Source: a virus. From it: a stretch of DNA of 22,102 bases. The stretch covers positions 1 through 22,102 of the IMG/VR virus record IMGVR_UViG_3300027834_000030; one strand, written 5' to 3'. The position numbers were made by a program, and so were the translations under genes. A model generated the notes under the pieces. It ran no database searches. It saw only the letters and a list, made by a program, of their open reading frames with translations, and was not told the origin of the DNA. Shown here in pieces: positions 7,367 through 14,100 of this stretch (the stretch's first letter is position 1; each line of letters opens with the position of its first letter).

Positions 7367-7391
7367 AAAAAGCCCCGCACGATGGCGAGGC
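7367..7391 (-). terminator. First late-leader terminator (tR'-like)
   Basis: On the minus strand GCCTCGC pairs with GCGGGGC (7385-7391 and 7372-7378, one G-T wobble) around a 6-nt loop, followed by TTTTT (7371-7367). It would end a leader RNA of about 70 nt started at the promoter at 7444-7472. The flanking TTT/AAA allow some activity on the other strand. Confidence 0.8.
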
Positions 7392-7443
7392 TTTGTAAGA
7401 TCAAGTGCTGGTGAAGCGCAATTTGTCCAGCTTAGTAATTAAT

Positions 7444-7472
7444 ACTTTATCCGAACCTTATTTGGGGGTCAA
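7444..7472 (-). promoter_or_regulatory. Late promoter, pR'-like (sigma70)
   Basis: Reading on the minus strand: -35 TTGACC (7472-7467), 17-bp spacer, -10 TAAAGT (7449-7444), predicted start near 7437. It begins just after the stop of the 7477-8145 gene and fires toward two terminators and then the lysis genes. This is the arrangement of lambda pR'-tR', where Q loads at the promoter and makes polymerase terminator-resistant. A second -10-like TATTAA lies just downstream of the -10 and could be a promoter-proximal pause element. Confidence 0.75.
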
Positions 7473-7476
7473 GGAT

Positions 7477-8145
7477 TTATGCTGCTTTTTTATACAGCCG
7501 GTTGGTTTCTTTTATCACCCTGTATATCGGCTCCATGGCCTGGGTTTCCAGTGACGCCATGATATCGCCAATCTTTGACCATTCTCGATGCCAGCCATCC
7601 TGCAGCCAGTTTTTAGAAACAATCTTCACGCCCATGTATTCCCGGCAATAAAACGCTATCTCTAGTGGCTGCCAAAGCGGACGGCTTCCATCCACATCAT
7701 TTCGATCTTGCATCATACGCGCCTGAATAAGCGCCTCTACGCGCTCTTTGCGTGCAGTGCGATAACTAATCCACTCCGGCGTTTTTGCCACGTACAGCGC
7801 AAGGATGGCCTCTGCTACGTCATCTAGGTACTGGTTCGCTGCGCCGGTGTCCGCTAGACATAGCCAATGACCGACAGCAGCCAGCAGGGGAGACTCGCGC
7901 TCCATGCGTCGAATGGCTGAATAAACCGGCGTGTACTCGGCACCATAAGCTGCGCCGGGGCCGCCTTTGTTCACGCGGTCTTGCGTTGCGGTAACCGGCT
8001 CGCGCCGCTCTGCGTTCTTGGCTCGCTTGCCCTTAACAGGTTGCGCTTCCTGCATTTCGGCAAGGTCTACGGTTGCCTGGGTGCGGATGCCGCTTTCGAA
8101 CGATAGCGCCCACGCGATTTTCGGATTGGAATCTAAATAGCTCAT
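7477..8145 (-). CDS. Late regulator in the antiterminator Q position (function inferred from context)
   Basis: A 222-aa soluble protein starting MSYLDSNPKIAWALSFESGI. It has a basic, disordered-looking stretch (KGKRAKNAERREP, about 38-50), a helical core with GHWLCLADTG and a Trp-rich C-terminal half (PEWISYRTARKERVEALI), ending in a basic helix (RLYKKAA). I do not recognise the family from sequence. It is the last gene of the leftward early operon, directly before a strong promoter with two terminators, which is where lambdoid phages keep Q. Its ATG overlaps the previous stop as ATGA. Confidence 0.6.
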   Translation of the reverse strand: MSYLDSNPKIAWALSFESGIRTQATVDLAEMQEAQPVKGKRAKNAERREPVTATQDRVNKGGPGAAYGAEYTPVYSAIRRMERESPLLAAVGHWLCLADTGAANQYLDDVAEAILALYVAKTPEWISYRTARKERVEALIQARMMQDRNDVDGSRPLWQPLEIAFYCREYMGVKIVSKNWLQDGWHREWSKIGDIMASLETQAMEPIYRVIKETNRLYKKAA

Positions 8146-8345
8146 GCTGCCCCCTTATGCCGCTCTGCCCGCTTGATGAGTTTTCCCGCATCGCTACCGC
8201 TGTCTAGCTCGACTCCTTTGTGAAACAGCACGTAAAGCTTTTCGCCGCCTAGCGTGTACTTGCTTAGCTTGTATTCCTTGCAATCCGATATTTTGCAGCA
8301 CAGGTTTTTGGTGCCGTCGCCGTTGCGCTGGTATTCCCATTTCAC
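8142..8345 (-). CDS. Hypothetical protein, 67 aa
   Basis: I chose the GTG at 8345 because GGAGGT lies exactly six bases upstream; a longer frame to 8456 would overlap the HNH gene and has no ribosome site. The product starts MKWEYQRNGDGTKNLCCKIS and is a small, lysine-rich beta/alpha protein with three cysteines near the start (CC and C), possibly metal-binding. No family recognised. It is coupled to the next gene by an ATGA overlap. Confidence 0.6.
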   Translation of the reverse strand: MKWEYQRNGDGTKNLCCKISDCKEYKLSKYTLGGEKLYVLFHKGVELDSGSDAGKLIKRAERHKGAA

Positions 8346-8385
8346 TCGAACACCTCCCGGCTCCAGCCGCCGCCAGCCTTCTTGG

Positions 8386-9024
8386 CTAACTGCCCGCTTT
8401 TGCTCTCCGTGCTTTTTGTCTCTCTCTTTCGCACGTCCGGCATACACGACCCCCACTTGTGTTTATTCGAAGATTATCCCCGCTCAACGGATGCCCGCGC
8501 TTACACGAGGTCATGGCCTTACGAGCAGCTATTGCCACTTCAATCCCGCTTAGCTCAGAAGCCATTCCCGCTTCTTTTAGGATCTGCCCCACTCGAACAT
8601 CGCTAATACCAAACTTGTTGGCTATTTCTGCTCTTGTTTTACCGCTGGAAGCCAGACGAATTACTTCCGCCTTTTGCTCATCGCTTAACTTCGCTTTTGG
8701 GTTTAGAGCTCCTCGCCAATCCTGAACGCGGACAGTTCTCCCTTTGGAAGACGCATCCTTCATATTGTCAAACCTTGTCCCATAACAAAGATGAGCAGGG
8801 TTTACGCACGAAGGGGTGTCACATGAATGCATCGCATCTAGCTTGTTATCCGTAGACAAGCCATTGAATAAATAAAGGGAAACCCTATGCGCGCCGATTG
8901 TTTTCCCTTTCCAGTAGAACCTCCCATAGCCTCCCTCCGTCGTACTTCCTTTCCATAGCCAGCATCCATTTTCCACTTTGGAAACCTTGGCCATAAAGCG
9001 GTCTAAATCTCTCTGATATCCCAT
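8386..9024 (-). CDS. HNH endonuclease with HTH and zinc-ribbon tail (free-standing homing-type)
   Basis: A 212-aa protein. Residues about 18-95 are an HNH_3-type nuclease: GCWLWKGS, a YGRFYWKG strand pair, AHR, then MHSCDTPSCVNPAHL with the catalytic His-Asn-His core. Residues 112-150 are a resolvase-like HTH (KLSDEQKAEVIRLASSGKTR and following), and 173-205 hold a four-cysteine zinc ribbon (CKRGHPL and CRTCERERQKARR). Such enzymes cut specific phage DNA and spread by homing, often inserted between nin genes. It overlaps the upstream nuclease gene by 22 nt, so an insertion would have had to keep that reading intact. Confidence 0.85.
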   Translation of the reverse strand: MGYQRDLDRFMAKVSKVENGCWLWKGSTTEGGYGRFYWKGKTIGAHRVSLYLFNGLSTDNKLDAMHSCDTPSCVNPAHLCYGTRFDNMKDASSKGRTVRVQDWRGALNPKAKLSDEQKAEVIRLASSGKTRAEIANKFGISDVRVGQILKEAGMASELSGIEVAIAARKAMTSCKRGHPLSGDNLRINTSGGRVCRTCERERQKARRAKAGS

Positions 9025-9332
9025 GTCCCACCCTTGCCTTTCCTGACGAGCTTGAACACGAATGGGTACATGGCGGCAGCGACCTTGAGCTTCACGTTCG
9101 CATCTTCGCGCATGAACCCTTTTACTTCGTGCAATTCAATTACATTATCTGTCGTCATTACAGCAAAGTCTACAGTCAGGAATGTCTTGTCAGCCAGCCG
9201 GAGCTTGATACCCTCAAAGGAATACCAGACGATCTCACCGGCCTGCTTGCAGGCTTCTAACAGGGCGGCATAGGCCGCCTCTGTCTGATTCATCTTTCCG
9301 GCCTTCATGCGGCCTAGGGCTAAATCGCTCAC
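9003..9332 (-). CDS. DUF1064-type PD-(D/E)XK nuclease
   Basis: A 109-aa protein with the compact phage nuclease pattern: N-terminal Glu18 in TEAAYAALL, then D55 (FLTVDFAVM), and E69-x-K71 (IELHEVKGF), i.e. a complete D...ExK catalytic set. DUF1064 members are Holliday-junction-resolvase-like nucleases found in nin-like regions, probably resolving recombination or packaging intermediates. It overlaps its upstream neighbour by 4 nt and its downstream HNH gene by 22 nt. Start MSDLALGRM at 9332. Confidence 0.8.
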   Translation of the reverse strand: MSDLALGRMKAGKMNQTEAAYAALLEACKQAGEIVWYSFEGIKLRLADKTFLTVDFAVMTTDNVIELHEVKGFMREDANVKLKVAAAMYPFVFKLVRKGKGGTWDIREI

Positions 9333-9823
9333 TGCTCAAGCTCCTTGGCCCGCTTAGCGCTGGCGATAATGTCGTTCATGTCGGTTTCTAGGTCTTTGTG
9401 GCCACGCTCCCCAGGCTGTAAGGCTTTCTTTATCAAGTGCTGTAGGGCTGGGTTAGTGACCGCCCACGCTTGGAGAACGTCATAGCAATCTACCCAGACG
9501 CCGGGCTTTATCTCGCGGTGGTACTTACTGTGCTGTTCTTGGGCATCGCTTTCATAGGCGTCGCAGTTCTCGCATACGCCATCATTGGCGACTATGAACC
9601 CAGCGCCATAACTGTTGGCTGGGTAGCTGTCGCCGCAGGCGCATGAAACAACTTGTCTATCGCCCAGCCTATTCGGACAATCCACGCAATAAGCGTCATC
9701 GCCTGCTGAGGGCGGTACGCCGCATTTCTTGCCATCGCTGCACGTTCCTAGCTCTCTAGCCGTTTCGAGCGCTTGGTTGTTCGTTGCGCTGCTGGTGATG
9801 GGGTTTAGTTCGCGTGTGCTCAT
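9329..9823 (-). CDS. Cysteine-rich hypothetical phage protein, 164 aa
   Basis: Two parts are visible. Residues about 27-95 carry nine or so cysteines in pairs (CSDGKKC, CVDC, CAC, CENC), likely one or two zinc-binding knuckles. Residues 108-160 form a helical domain beginning VWVDCYDVLQAWAVTNPAL and continuing HLIKKALQPGERGHKD, a pattern I associate with a common phage domain of unknown function. It sits between two nuclease genes with 4-nt overlaps on both sides, so it is likely part of the recombination/nin set. Confidence 0.65.
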   Translation of the reverse strand: MSTRELNPITSSATNNQALETARELGTCSDGKKCGVPPSAGDDAYCVDCPNRLGDRQVVSCACGDSYPANSYGAGFIVANDGVCENCDAYESDAQEQHSKYHREIKPGVWVDCYDVLQAWAVTNPALQHLIKKALQPGERGHKDLETDMNDIIASAKRAKELEQ

Positions 9824-10236
9824 TGTCCTTGTGCCTCCAAGTAGGCCAGTGCGTGCAATAAAGCTTCCGCATCAGCACCAGTGAATTGCTTTAAGCCAGC
9901 GCGCAACGTGGTGCGCAGCCATTGGGGTTGCATCTGCTGCAGTTCTGGCGAGCGGTGCACTGCGTCATGGCATGTCCTACACAAGCTCATAGCGAAACTG
10001 TCTGGAGCCGTTAGGCCATGCCCGGATAATCCCCAATGCAGGCCGATTACGTGATGCGGGTCGCGGCCAGGGCCTTGGCAGTTGCAGCAGGGTTGGGATT
10101 TAACGAACGCCAGGTATTGCTCACTCCGCCAGCGGCAATCCTTCTGCTTTGCCGACTGAGCCTTTTTACGACGCTTCGCTATCGGCTTGCGGGCCATGGG
10201 CTTCTTGGCCTTGAGGGGCGTTTTGCGTTTAAGCAT
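9820..10236 (-). CDS. YbcO/Ref-like HNH nuclease
   Basis: A 138-aa protein with a very basic N-terminus (about residues 3-33, poly Lys/Arg, probable DNA contact) followed by an HNH/zinc motif: CCNCQGPGRDPHHVIG, then CRTCHDAVH near residues 86-94. This matches the YbcO/Ref group of single-strand or RecA-dependent nucleases in lambdoid nin regions. The ATG at 10236 overlaps the stop of the alternative methyltransferase frame as TAATG and lies 12 nt after the stop of the main methyltransferase frame; AAGGA is upstream. Confidence 0.75.
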   Translation of the reverse strand: MLKRKTPLKAKKPMARKPIAKRRKKAQSAKQKDCRWRSEQYLAFVKSQPCCNCQGPGRDPHHVIGLHWGLSGHGLTAPDSFAMSLCRTCHDAVHRSPELQQMQPQWLRTTLRAGLKQFTGADAEALLHALAYLEAQGQ

Positions 10237-10925
10237 TAGGCGGCATCCTTATTGGCAGAAAGCGAGGGCGTGAAGTGCAGACGCCGCCACGATTGGAATT
10301 TGTCCATTGCCAGTGGCGCGGTATCTGTCCACCCGGCCGGATAGCCCATTAGCCATTCCTGATTGCTCGGGTTCGGCTTTCCAAACACCTGGACAAAAGC
10401 CCGTGCTGCTGGCCATTTCTGCATTGATGCAGCGCTGTAGTTGGCTTTTGTCGTCGGCGTATGCAAGTAGCCAATACCGCTGCCGAACGTGGTCACCACC
10501 CAGGTCTGACGCGCCAAGGGATATTGCTCTGGTTTGGTAACCCATATCCCGGCAGTCTTCGGCCGCTTTTTCGATGGCTCGCCAGCTGACGTTTTCGGCG
10601 AAGACGTACCAGGGAGCAACATCTGCCACGACGCGCCGCATCTCCGGCCAAAGGTCGTCAGCATTGTTGCGTCCAGATGCGGCAGTGCTGAATGCTTGGC
10701 AGGGAAAGCCGCCAGAAACGATGTCAGCGCGTCCACGCCAGGGCAGGCCGTCAAACGTGGTGACGTCGTCCCAGATAGGGAATGGCGGCAAGCATCCATC
10801 ATCTTGGCGCTGCTTGAGCACTTCGATGGCGTGCCGGTGGTTTTCGACTGCGCAGATAGGCCGGATGCCGAGCAATCCAGTGCCGAGCAAGCCGCCGCCA
10901 ACACCTGTGAATAGTGAAAGCTCAT
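10236..10925 (-). CDS. Overlapping second frame, methyltransferase-associated protein (dual coding candidate)
   Basis: A 229-codon frame, shifted +1 from the methyltransferase frame and covering 98 percent of it. Its C-terminal third reads YLHTPTTKANYSAA (153-166) and EWLMGYPAGWT followed by PLAMDKFQSWRRLH (190-217), a signature I know from phage proteins annotated as methyltransferases or their partners; SFLAAFPAKHSA (69-80) also fits that family. ATG 10925 has GGAGG at an ideal 8 nt, better than the GTG of the main frame, and its TAA overlaps the next gene's ATG. Both frames may be translated from one ribosome site. Function unknown; no complete catalytic motif set of its own. Confidence 0.55.
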   Translation of the reverse strand: MSFHYSQVLAAACSALDCSASGLSAQSKTTGTPSKCSSSAKMMDACRHSLSGTTSPRLTACPGVDALTSFLAAFPAKHSALPHLDATMLTTFGRRCGASWQMLLPGTSSPKTSAGEPSKKRPKTAGIWVTKPEQYPLARQTWVVTTFGSGIGYLHTPTTKANYSAASMQKWPAARAFVQVFGKPNPSNQEWLMGYPAGWTDTAPLAMDKFQSWRRLHFTPSLSANKDAA

Positions 10926-10929
10926 TCAC
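10249..10929 (-). CDS. C5-cytosine DNA methyltransferase (compact phage Dcm type)
   Basis: A 226-aa enzyme transferring a methyl group from SAM to cytosine C5, probably protecting phage DNA from restriction. Motif I LSLFTGVGGG (4-13), motif IV GGFPCQ with catalytic Cys77, motif VI ENV (112-114), motif VIII region RQRYWLLAYAD (149-159) and motif X GNGQIPIVAA (207-216) are all present. The space between VIII and X is short, so the target-recognition domain is minimal. It starts at GTG 10929, overlapping the NinB stop as GTGA, but GGAGG is only 4 nt away. Nearly its whole length is overlapped by another open frame (next entry). Confidence 0.88.
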   Translation of the reverse strand: MNELSLFTGVGGGLLGTGLLGIRPICAVENHRHAIEVLKQRQDDGCLPPFPIWDDVTTFDGLPWRGRADIVSGGFPCQAFSTAASGRNNADDLWPEMRRVVADVAPWYVFAENVSWRAIEKAAEDCRDMGYQTRAISLGASDLGGDHVRQRYWLLAYADDKSQLQRCINAEMASSTGFCPGVWKAEPEQSGMANGLSGRVDRYRATGNGQIPIVAASALHALAFCQ

Positions 10930-11381
10930 GCCACCTCCCGATATTCGTCATAGATGGCCAGGGCAGGCTCCGACCACTGCACGCCGTGCTGGCTGCCAAA
11001 GGCATAGATCAGCTCTATCAGTTGGGCGAACTCAGCTTTCCGCATCTTGCTAGTGCGCTTGCCGAGCATGACGAACCCGCCGTTTATGCCTGGGGCGACA
11101 CGCTGCTCGCTGTCTAGGCCGCTGCTAAGAATGTCTTTCCAGTCCTCGGCAGGCAGATAATCCATAGCGCCATTGACCGGCCATTTCACCTGCTTGGCAA
11201 CGTCGCTCAACATGGGCCAAAGTTTTTTGTTCTGACTGACGCTCCGCTTATCCTCCCGATGCCGCAGCGCCACCTCGACCGGGGCTCTCTCAAGCCCCTT
11301 GCCGATGGCTGCGCTAACGCGGGCGATGGCGTACTGCATCTCTTGCAGCGAGGAAACGGGGATAATTAGCTCTTTGCTCAC
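10926..11381 (-). CDS. ninB: NinB (Orf-family recombination mediator)
   Basis: A 151-aa protein starting with GTG 11381 (GTGA overlap with the preceding stop, GGGGT upstream). The pattern VEVALRHREDKRSVSQNKKLW, MLSDVAKQV and FVMLGKRTSKMRKAEFAQLIE is that of NinB/Orf, a dimer that binds single-stranded DNA and helps load recombinase in lambda recombination, replacing RecFOR functions. Length is normal (lambda NinB is 146 aa). It lies between small HTH genes and the methyltransferase in a nin-like gene order. Confidence 0.88.
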   Translation of the reverse strand: MSKELIIPVSSLQEMQYAIARVSAAIGKGLERAPVEVALRHREDKRSVSQNKKLWPMLSDVAKQVKWPVNGAMDYLPAEDWKDILSSGLDSEQRVAPGINGGFVMLGKRTSKMRKAEFAQLIELIYAFGSQHGVQWSEPALAIYDEYREVA

Positions 11382-11590
11382 AGATCACCCCGCTTGCGCA
11401 GATTGCAGCGATGCTGACGCACGGTGTTCGGCGATACACCCCATCGCTTGGCTAATACCGGAGCCTTGCTCTTAGTCGCTAGGTCAGCCCGGTACGCCTC
11501 GTTGTCGATGATTGAGTACATCCCACGGTGGCGAGCTGGGCGATGCACCGGCGCCTTTGTCTTGGCTAGATCGTATTTAGTTAGCCGCAT
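11378..11590 (-). CDS. Small HTH protein, 70 aa
   Basis: Starts MRLTKYDLAKTKAPVHRPAR. A basic N-terminal stretch precedes a helix-turn-helix in the second half (LAKRWGVSPNTVRQHRCNLR), ending in a basic tail. A DNA-binding or small regulatory role is likely; no named family. The start overlaps the previous gene by 14 nt and GGGGGTG lies just upstream. It could be a nin-type accessory regulator. Confidence 0.65.
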   Translation of the reverse strand: MRLTKYDLAKTKAPVHRPARHRGMYSIIDNEAYRADLATKSKAPVLAKRWGVSPNTVRQHRCNLRKRGDL

Positions 11591-11777
11591 GACGCACCCC
11601 CATAAGCGCGGTGAGGCGATCCATAAACCCAGGCTTCGCTAGCTGCACTAGGTCGCTTGCCGTGTAGTATCTTTCGCCGCTTGGCGTTGAACATTTCACG
11701 TTGCCATTTGCGTACTCAATGCGAACGATGATCTGCTTGGCGCGGAGTTGGGCGCGCTGTTTGATAGAGAGCGTCAT
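11577..11777 (-). CDS. Hypothetical protein, 66 aa
   Basis: Starts MTLSIKQRAQLRAKQIIVRI at ATG 11777, 2 nt after the helicase stop, with GGAG at 8 nt inside the helicase gene. The segment VKCSTPSGERYYTASDLVQL predicts a small beta-helix fold. Unknown function; tight packing and good codon structure support that it is real. Confidence 0.6.
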   Translation of the reverse strand: MTLSIKQRAQLRAKQIIVRIEYANGNVKCSTPSGERYYTASDLVQLAKPGFMDRLTALMGVRHAAN

Positions 11778-11779
11778 GA

Positions 11780-13171
11780 TTAAAACTCCGCCATAGCTGA
11801 TTTGCCTTTGGATGCCTGCATTGGCGCGGGCTCGGAAACTCTGCGAACGGTCTCGGCGTCCAGATCATCAAAGCGACCCATCGCTAAGCGTGCGGCTGAA
11901 TAAACAGTGCCAAGGCGGCCTTCGCGCTGCTTGCCAATGATCACCTCGCCTATTCCTCTCAGGCGGTCGTCGTGCTCGTCATAAACCTCATGGCGATACA
12001 GGAATAAGATCAGGTCGGCGTCCTGCTCAATTGCGCCTGATTCGCGCAAATCCGACATACGCGGGCGGCGGTTCTTGAGGTCGCGGCTTTCTAGATTCCG
12101 GTTAAGCTGGGAGAGGACTACAACGGGGCATTCAAGCTCTTTGGCCAAGGCCTTCATTGATCGGCTAGCCTCAGCTACTTCCTGCTCCCTGCTGCCGTGC
12201 TTACCTTCGGACTTCATCAGGCCGAGGTAATCAACAACGACAACGCCCATGTCGCCCAGGTGTTGCTTCCAGCGTTTGGCGGCACCGCGAATCTGGCTCG
12301 GCGTCAAAGCAGGGCGATCGTCAATAACCATCTGCGTGTCTTTTAGAATGTTTGCGCCACAGGCCAGCTTGGGCCAGTCGGCGTCTTCCATCGTGCGAGG
12401 GTCGCGAATCTTGTCTAGCGGCAATAGGCTGGCTGCAGAAAGCAGGCGGGTAGTAATCGCCTCCGATTCCATTTCCATTGAAAAAAGCATGGCGGGACGC
12501 TTATCTTTCGTCAGTACAGCGCGCAGCACGTTAAGCGAGAATGCTGTTTTACCCATCGAAGGCCGGGCGCCGACAACAATCATTTCGCCTGACTTCATGC
12601 CCATCGTCATGTGGTCAAGGTCAGATAGCCCGAAAGATGCGCCCATAGACGACTCTTGCAGGTTGTACTTCCGGTCAATGGTATCCACCAGCGAGTTCAA
12701 GGCGTCCTTGATCATTACGGCGCCTTTCTTCTCACCGCCAACCAGGGAGAGAAGCTGCCCTTGGGCCTTATCAATCAGGGTTGAGAAGTCTTCGCGGCTA
12801 TTGCTGGCTTCATCGGACATGTTGGCCAAGCTAGCCAGCAAGCGACGGCGCTGTGCTTTATCGCGGACAATGCCCGCGTAAACCTCTGCGTTTGCCGTGG
12901 TTGGTGTATTGCGAGTGATCTCTGCTAGGTATCCAAAGCCACCTACTGCATCAAGGTGGCCGTGCTCGCTTAGGTGTTCGCTGACGGTAATCATGTCGGC
13001 CTGAATGCTTTGGCGGCACGTCACGTCAACGATGGTACCCCAAATAGCAGCATGAGCAGGCTCGTAGAAGTCACCAGGGGATACGCGATCAGAAAGGCTA
13101 TCGACCACTTTGCTGTTAAGCATGGCGGCACCGATGACCGACTGCTCAGCTTCTAGCGAAAACAGGCTCAT
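11780..13171 (-). CDS. dnaB: Replicative DNA helicase, DnaB family
   Basis: A 463-aa hexameric 5'-3' helicase for phage replication. The N-terminal DnaB_N domain covers about residues 5-105 (starts LEAEQSVIGAAMLNS); a linker follows; the RecA-like domain begins near 180 with Walker A GARPSMGKT (201-209), Walker B VVVVDYLGLM (310-319), SQLNRNLESR (354-363) and the RPRMSDLRESGAIEQDADL block (369-387). All key motifs are intact. Its ATG overlaps the stop of the O-like gene (ATGA), so initiator and helicase are coupled as in phages that encode their own DnaB rather than a loader. Confidence 0.95.
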   Translation of the reverse strand: MSLFSLEAEQSVIGAAMLNSKVVDSLSDRVSPGDFYEPAHAAIWGTIVDVTCRQSIQADMITVSEHLSEHGHLDAVGGFGYLAEITRNTPTTANAEVYAGIVRDKAQRRRLLASLANMSDEASNSREDFSTLIDKAQGQLLSLVGGEKKGAVMIKDALNSLVDTIDRKYNLQESSMGASFGLSDLDHMTMGMKSGEMIVVGARPSMGKTAFSLNVLRAVLTKDKRPAMLFSMEMESEAITTRLLSAASLLPLDKIRDPRTMEDADWPKLACGANILKDTQMVIDDRPALTPSQIRGAAKRWKQHLGDMGVVVVDYLGLMKSEGKHGSREQEVAEASRSMKALAKELECPVVVLSQLNRNLESRDLKNRRPRMSDLRESGAIEQDADLILFLYRHEVYDEHDDRLRGIGEVIIGKQREGRLGTVYSAARLAMGRFDDLDAETVRRVSEPAPMQASKGKSAMAEF

Positions 13172-14100
13172 GATTCACCCCCGTGGTACGACTGCTCCAT
13201 GATCTTGGTGAAGTTCGTCTTGTTAACTACCCAATCGAGCTTGAACCAGCGATGGTCTTCCATGAGAAAAGGCGATTTGCGCAGGTAGGCGAAGAACTTA
13301 CCCCACCACTCGATACCCTCTTTCTCAGTGCGGTATAGCGGTTCGCCAGTGCGCTCATGCTTGATCGAAAAGCCAGCTTTCCAGCGAGCGGCGAGGTGTT
13401 TAGCACGAGGTGCGTTGTGCCAAAGGTTTTTAGCGGGTTGGGGTTTGTCAGCCATAAACTCTGCCCACTTGTCGATAATCGCCATGTGCGGGCAAGCAGG
13501 TAGCGGTTTGTTTTTAACGGGGCTGATCTTGAAATCAGTTTTAGTCAGATCGACAAGCGCATTCGCCGGGAGGCGATGTGCAATGAATACGTAAGTATTC
13601 ATGTAATTGTCTTTCTGTCTTTTGTGTGTACCCGTTTTGGTGACTTTCTGTGTCACCTTTTTGGTGACAGTGTCACCTTCTGGCTGCGGGTTGCGTTTAG
13701 GCGCTTTCTTCTCAGGACGTGCTGAAAAATCCCATTCGGTATAGCGCTTGTTGATGCCGATCTTCCGGCCATCATCAGATAGCACCAGTACCTTCATGGC
13801 GATTAACGCATGCTTAGCGGGGTTAACCTTCTGACGCGGTATGCCGGTATCGCCTGCTAGCTGAGTATCGGCTACTGCATCCATGGTCTTGTTGAAGCCG
13901 TATGTCCTACGGATGACCGCATGGATAAGGCGTAACTGTGTGAGTGTCACAGGGCAGGCGTGAGCGTTATTTACGACCTGATATAGCTCATTCGCTATAC
14001 GTGTGTAGCCATCCTCCACTTGAGGCCCCCTGTTAGCATCTTGCACCTCTACCGGAGCAGCTTCGGCAACCTGGGATGGAAAGTAAGCGATATTACTCAT
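13168..14100 (-). CDS. O-like replication initiator
   Basis: A 310-aa protein. Residues about 28-125 match the phage replication protein O N-terminal domain (DGYTRIANELYQVV, then LTQLRLIHAVIRRTYGFNKT, and a winged-helix ending YTEWDF). A low-complexity basic linker (130-166) with repeated KVT follows, then a C-terminal domain with WWGKFFAYLRKSPFL and FKLDWVV that would contact the helicase. I chose ATG 14100 (TAATG overlap with the upstream gene, GGGGGA at 7 nt) over 14115. As in lambda O, the linker DNA itself holds repeated sites that may be the origin. Confidence 0.85.
   Translation of the reverse strand: MSNIAYFPSQVAEAAPVEVQDANRGPQVEDGYTRIANELYQVVNNAHACPVTLTQLRLIHAVIRRTYGFNKTMDAVADTQLAGDTGIPRQKVNPAKHALIAMKVLVLSDDGRKIGINKRYTEWDFSARPEKKAPKRNPQPEGDTVTKKVTQKVTKTGTHKRQKDNYMNTYVFIAHRLPANALVDLTKTDFKISPVKNKPLPACPHMAIIDKWAEFMADKPQPAKNLWHNAPRAKHLAARWKAGFSIKHERTGEPLYRTEKEGIEWWGKFFAYLRKSPFLMEDHRWFKLDWVVNKTNFTKIMEQSYHGGES
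13583..13677. other. Candidate replication origin inside the O-like gene (iterons plus AT-rich palindrome)
   Basis: On the minus strand two units of the form GGTGACAC, short spacer, GTCACCAAAA occur in tandem: four GGTGAC/GTCACC half-sites at 13639-13644, 13652-13657, 13663-13668 and 13672-13677. They are followed by an A-rich stretch and a perfect inverted repeat ATGAATAC/GTATTCAT (13583-13590, 13595-13602). Iterons plus an unwinding element within the O gene is the lambda plan; the binding protein would be the O-like product. Confidence 0.55.

Noticed and set aside
8346-8456. Longer start of the 8142-8345 gene
   Set aside because: No ribosome site and it overlaps the HNH gene; GTG 8345 has GGAGGT at 6 nt.
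10534-11053. Plus-strand frames opposite the methyltransferase and ninB
   Set aside because: They lie antisense to well-supported genes, with no ribosome sites or recognisable motifs.
12249-12881. 210-codon plus-strand frame opposite dnaB
   Set aside because: Shadow of a strongly conserved helicase gene; no ribosome site and no protein-like pattern.
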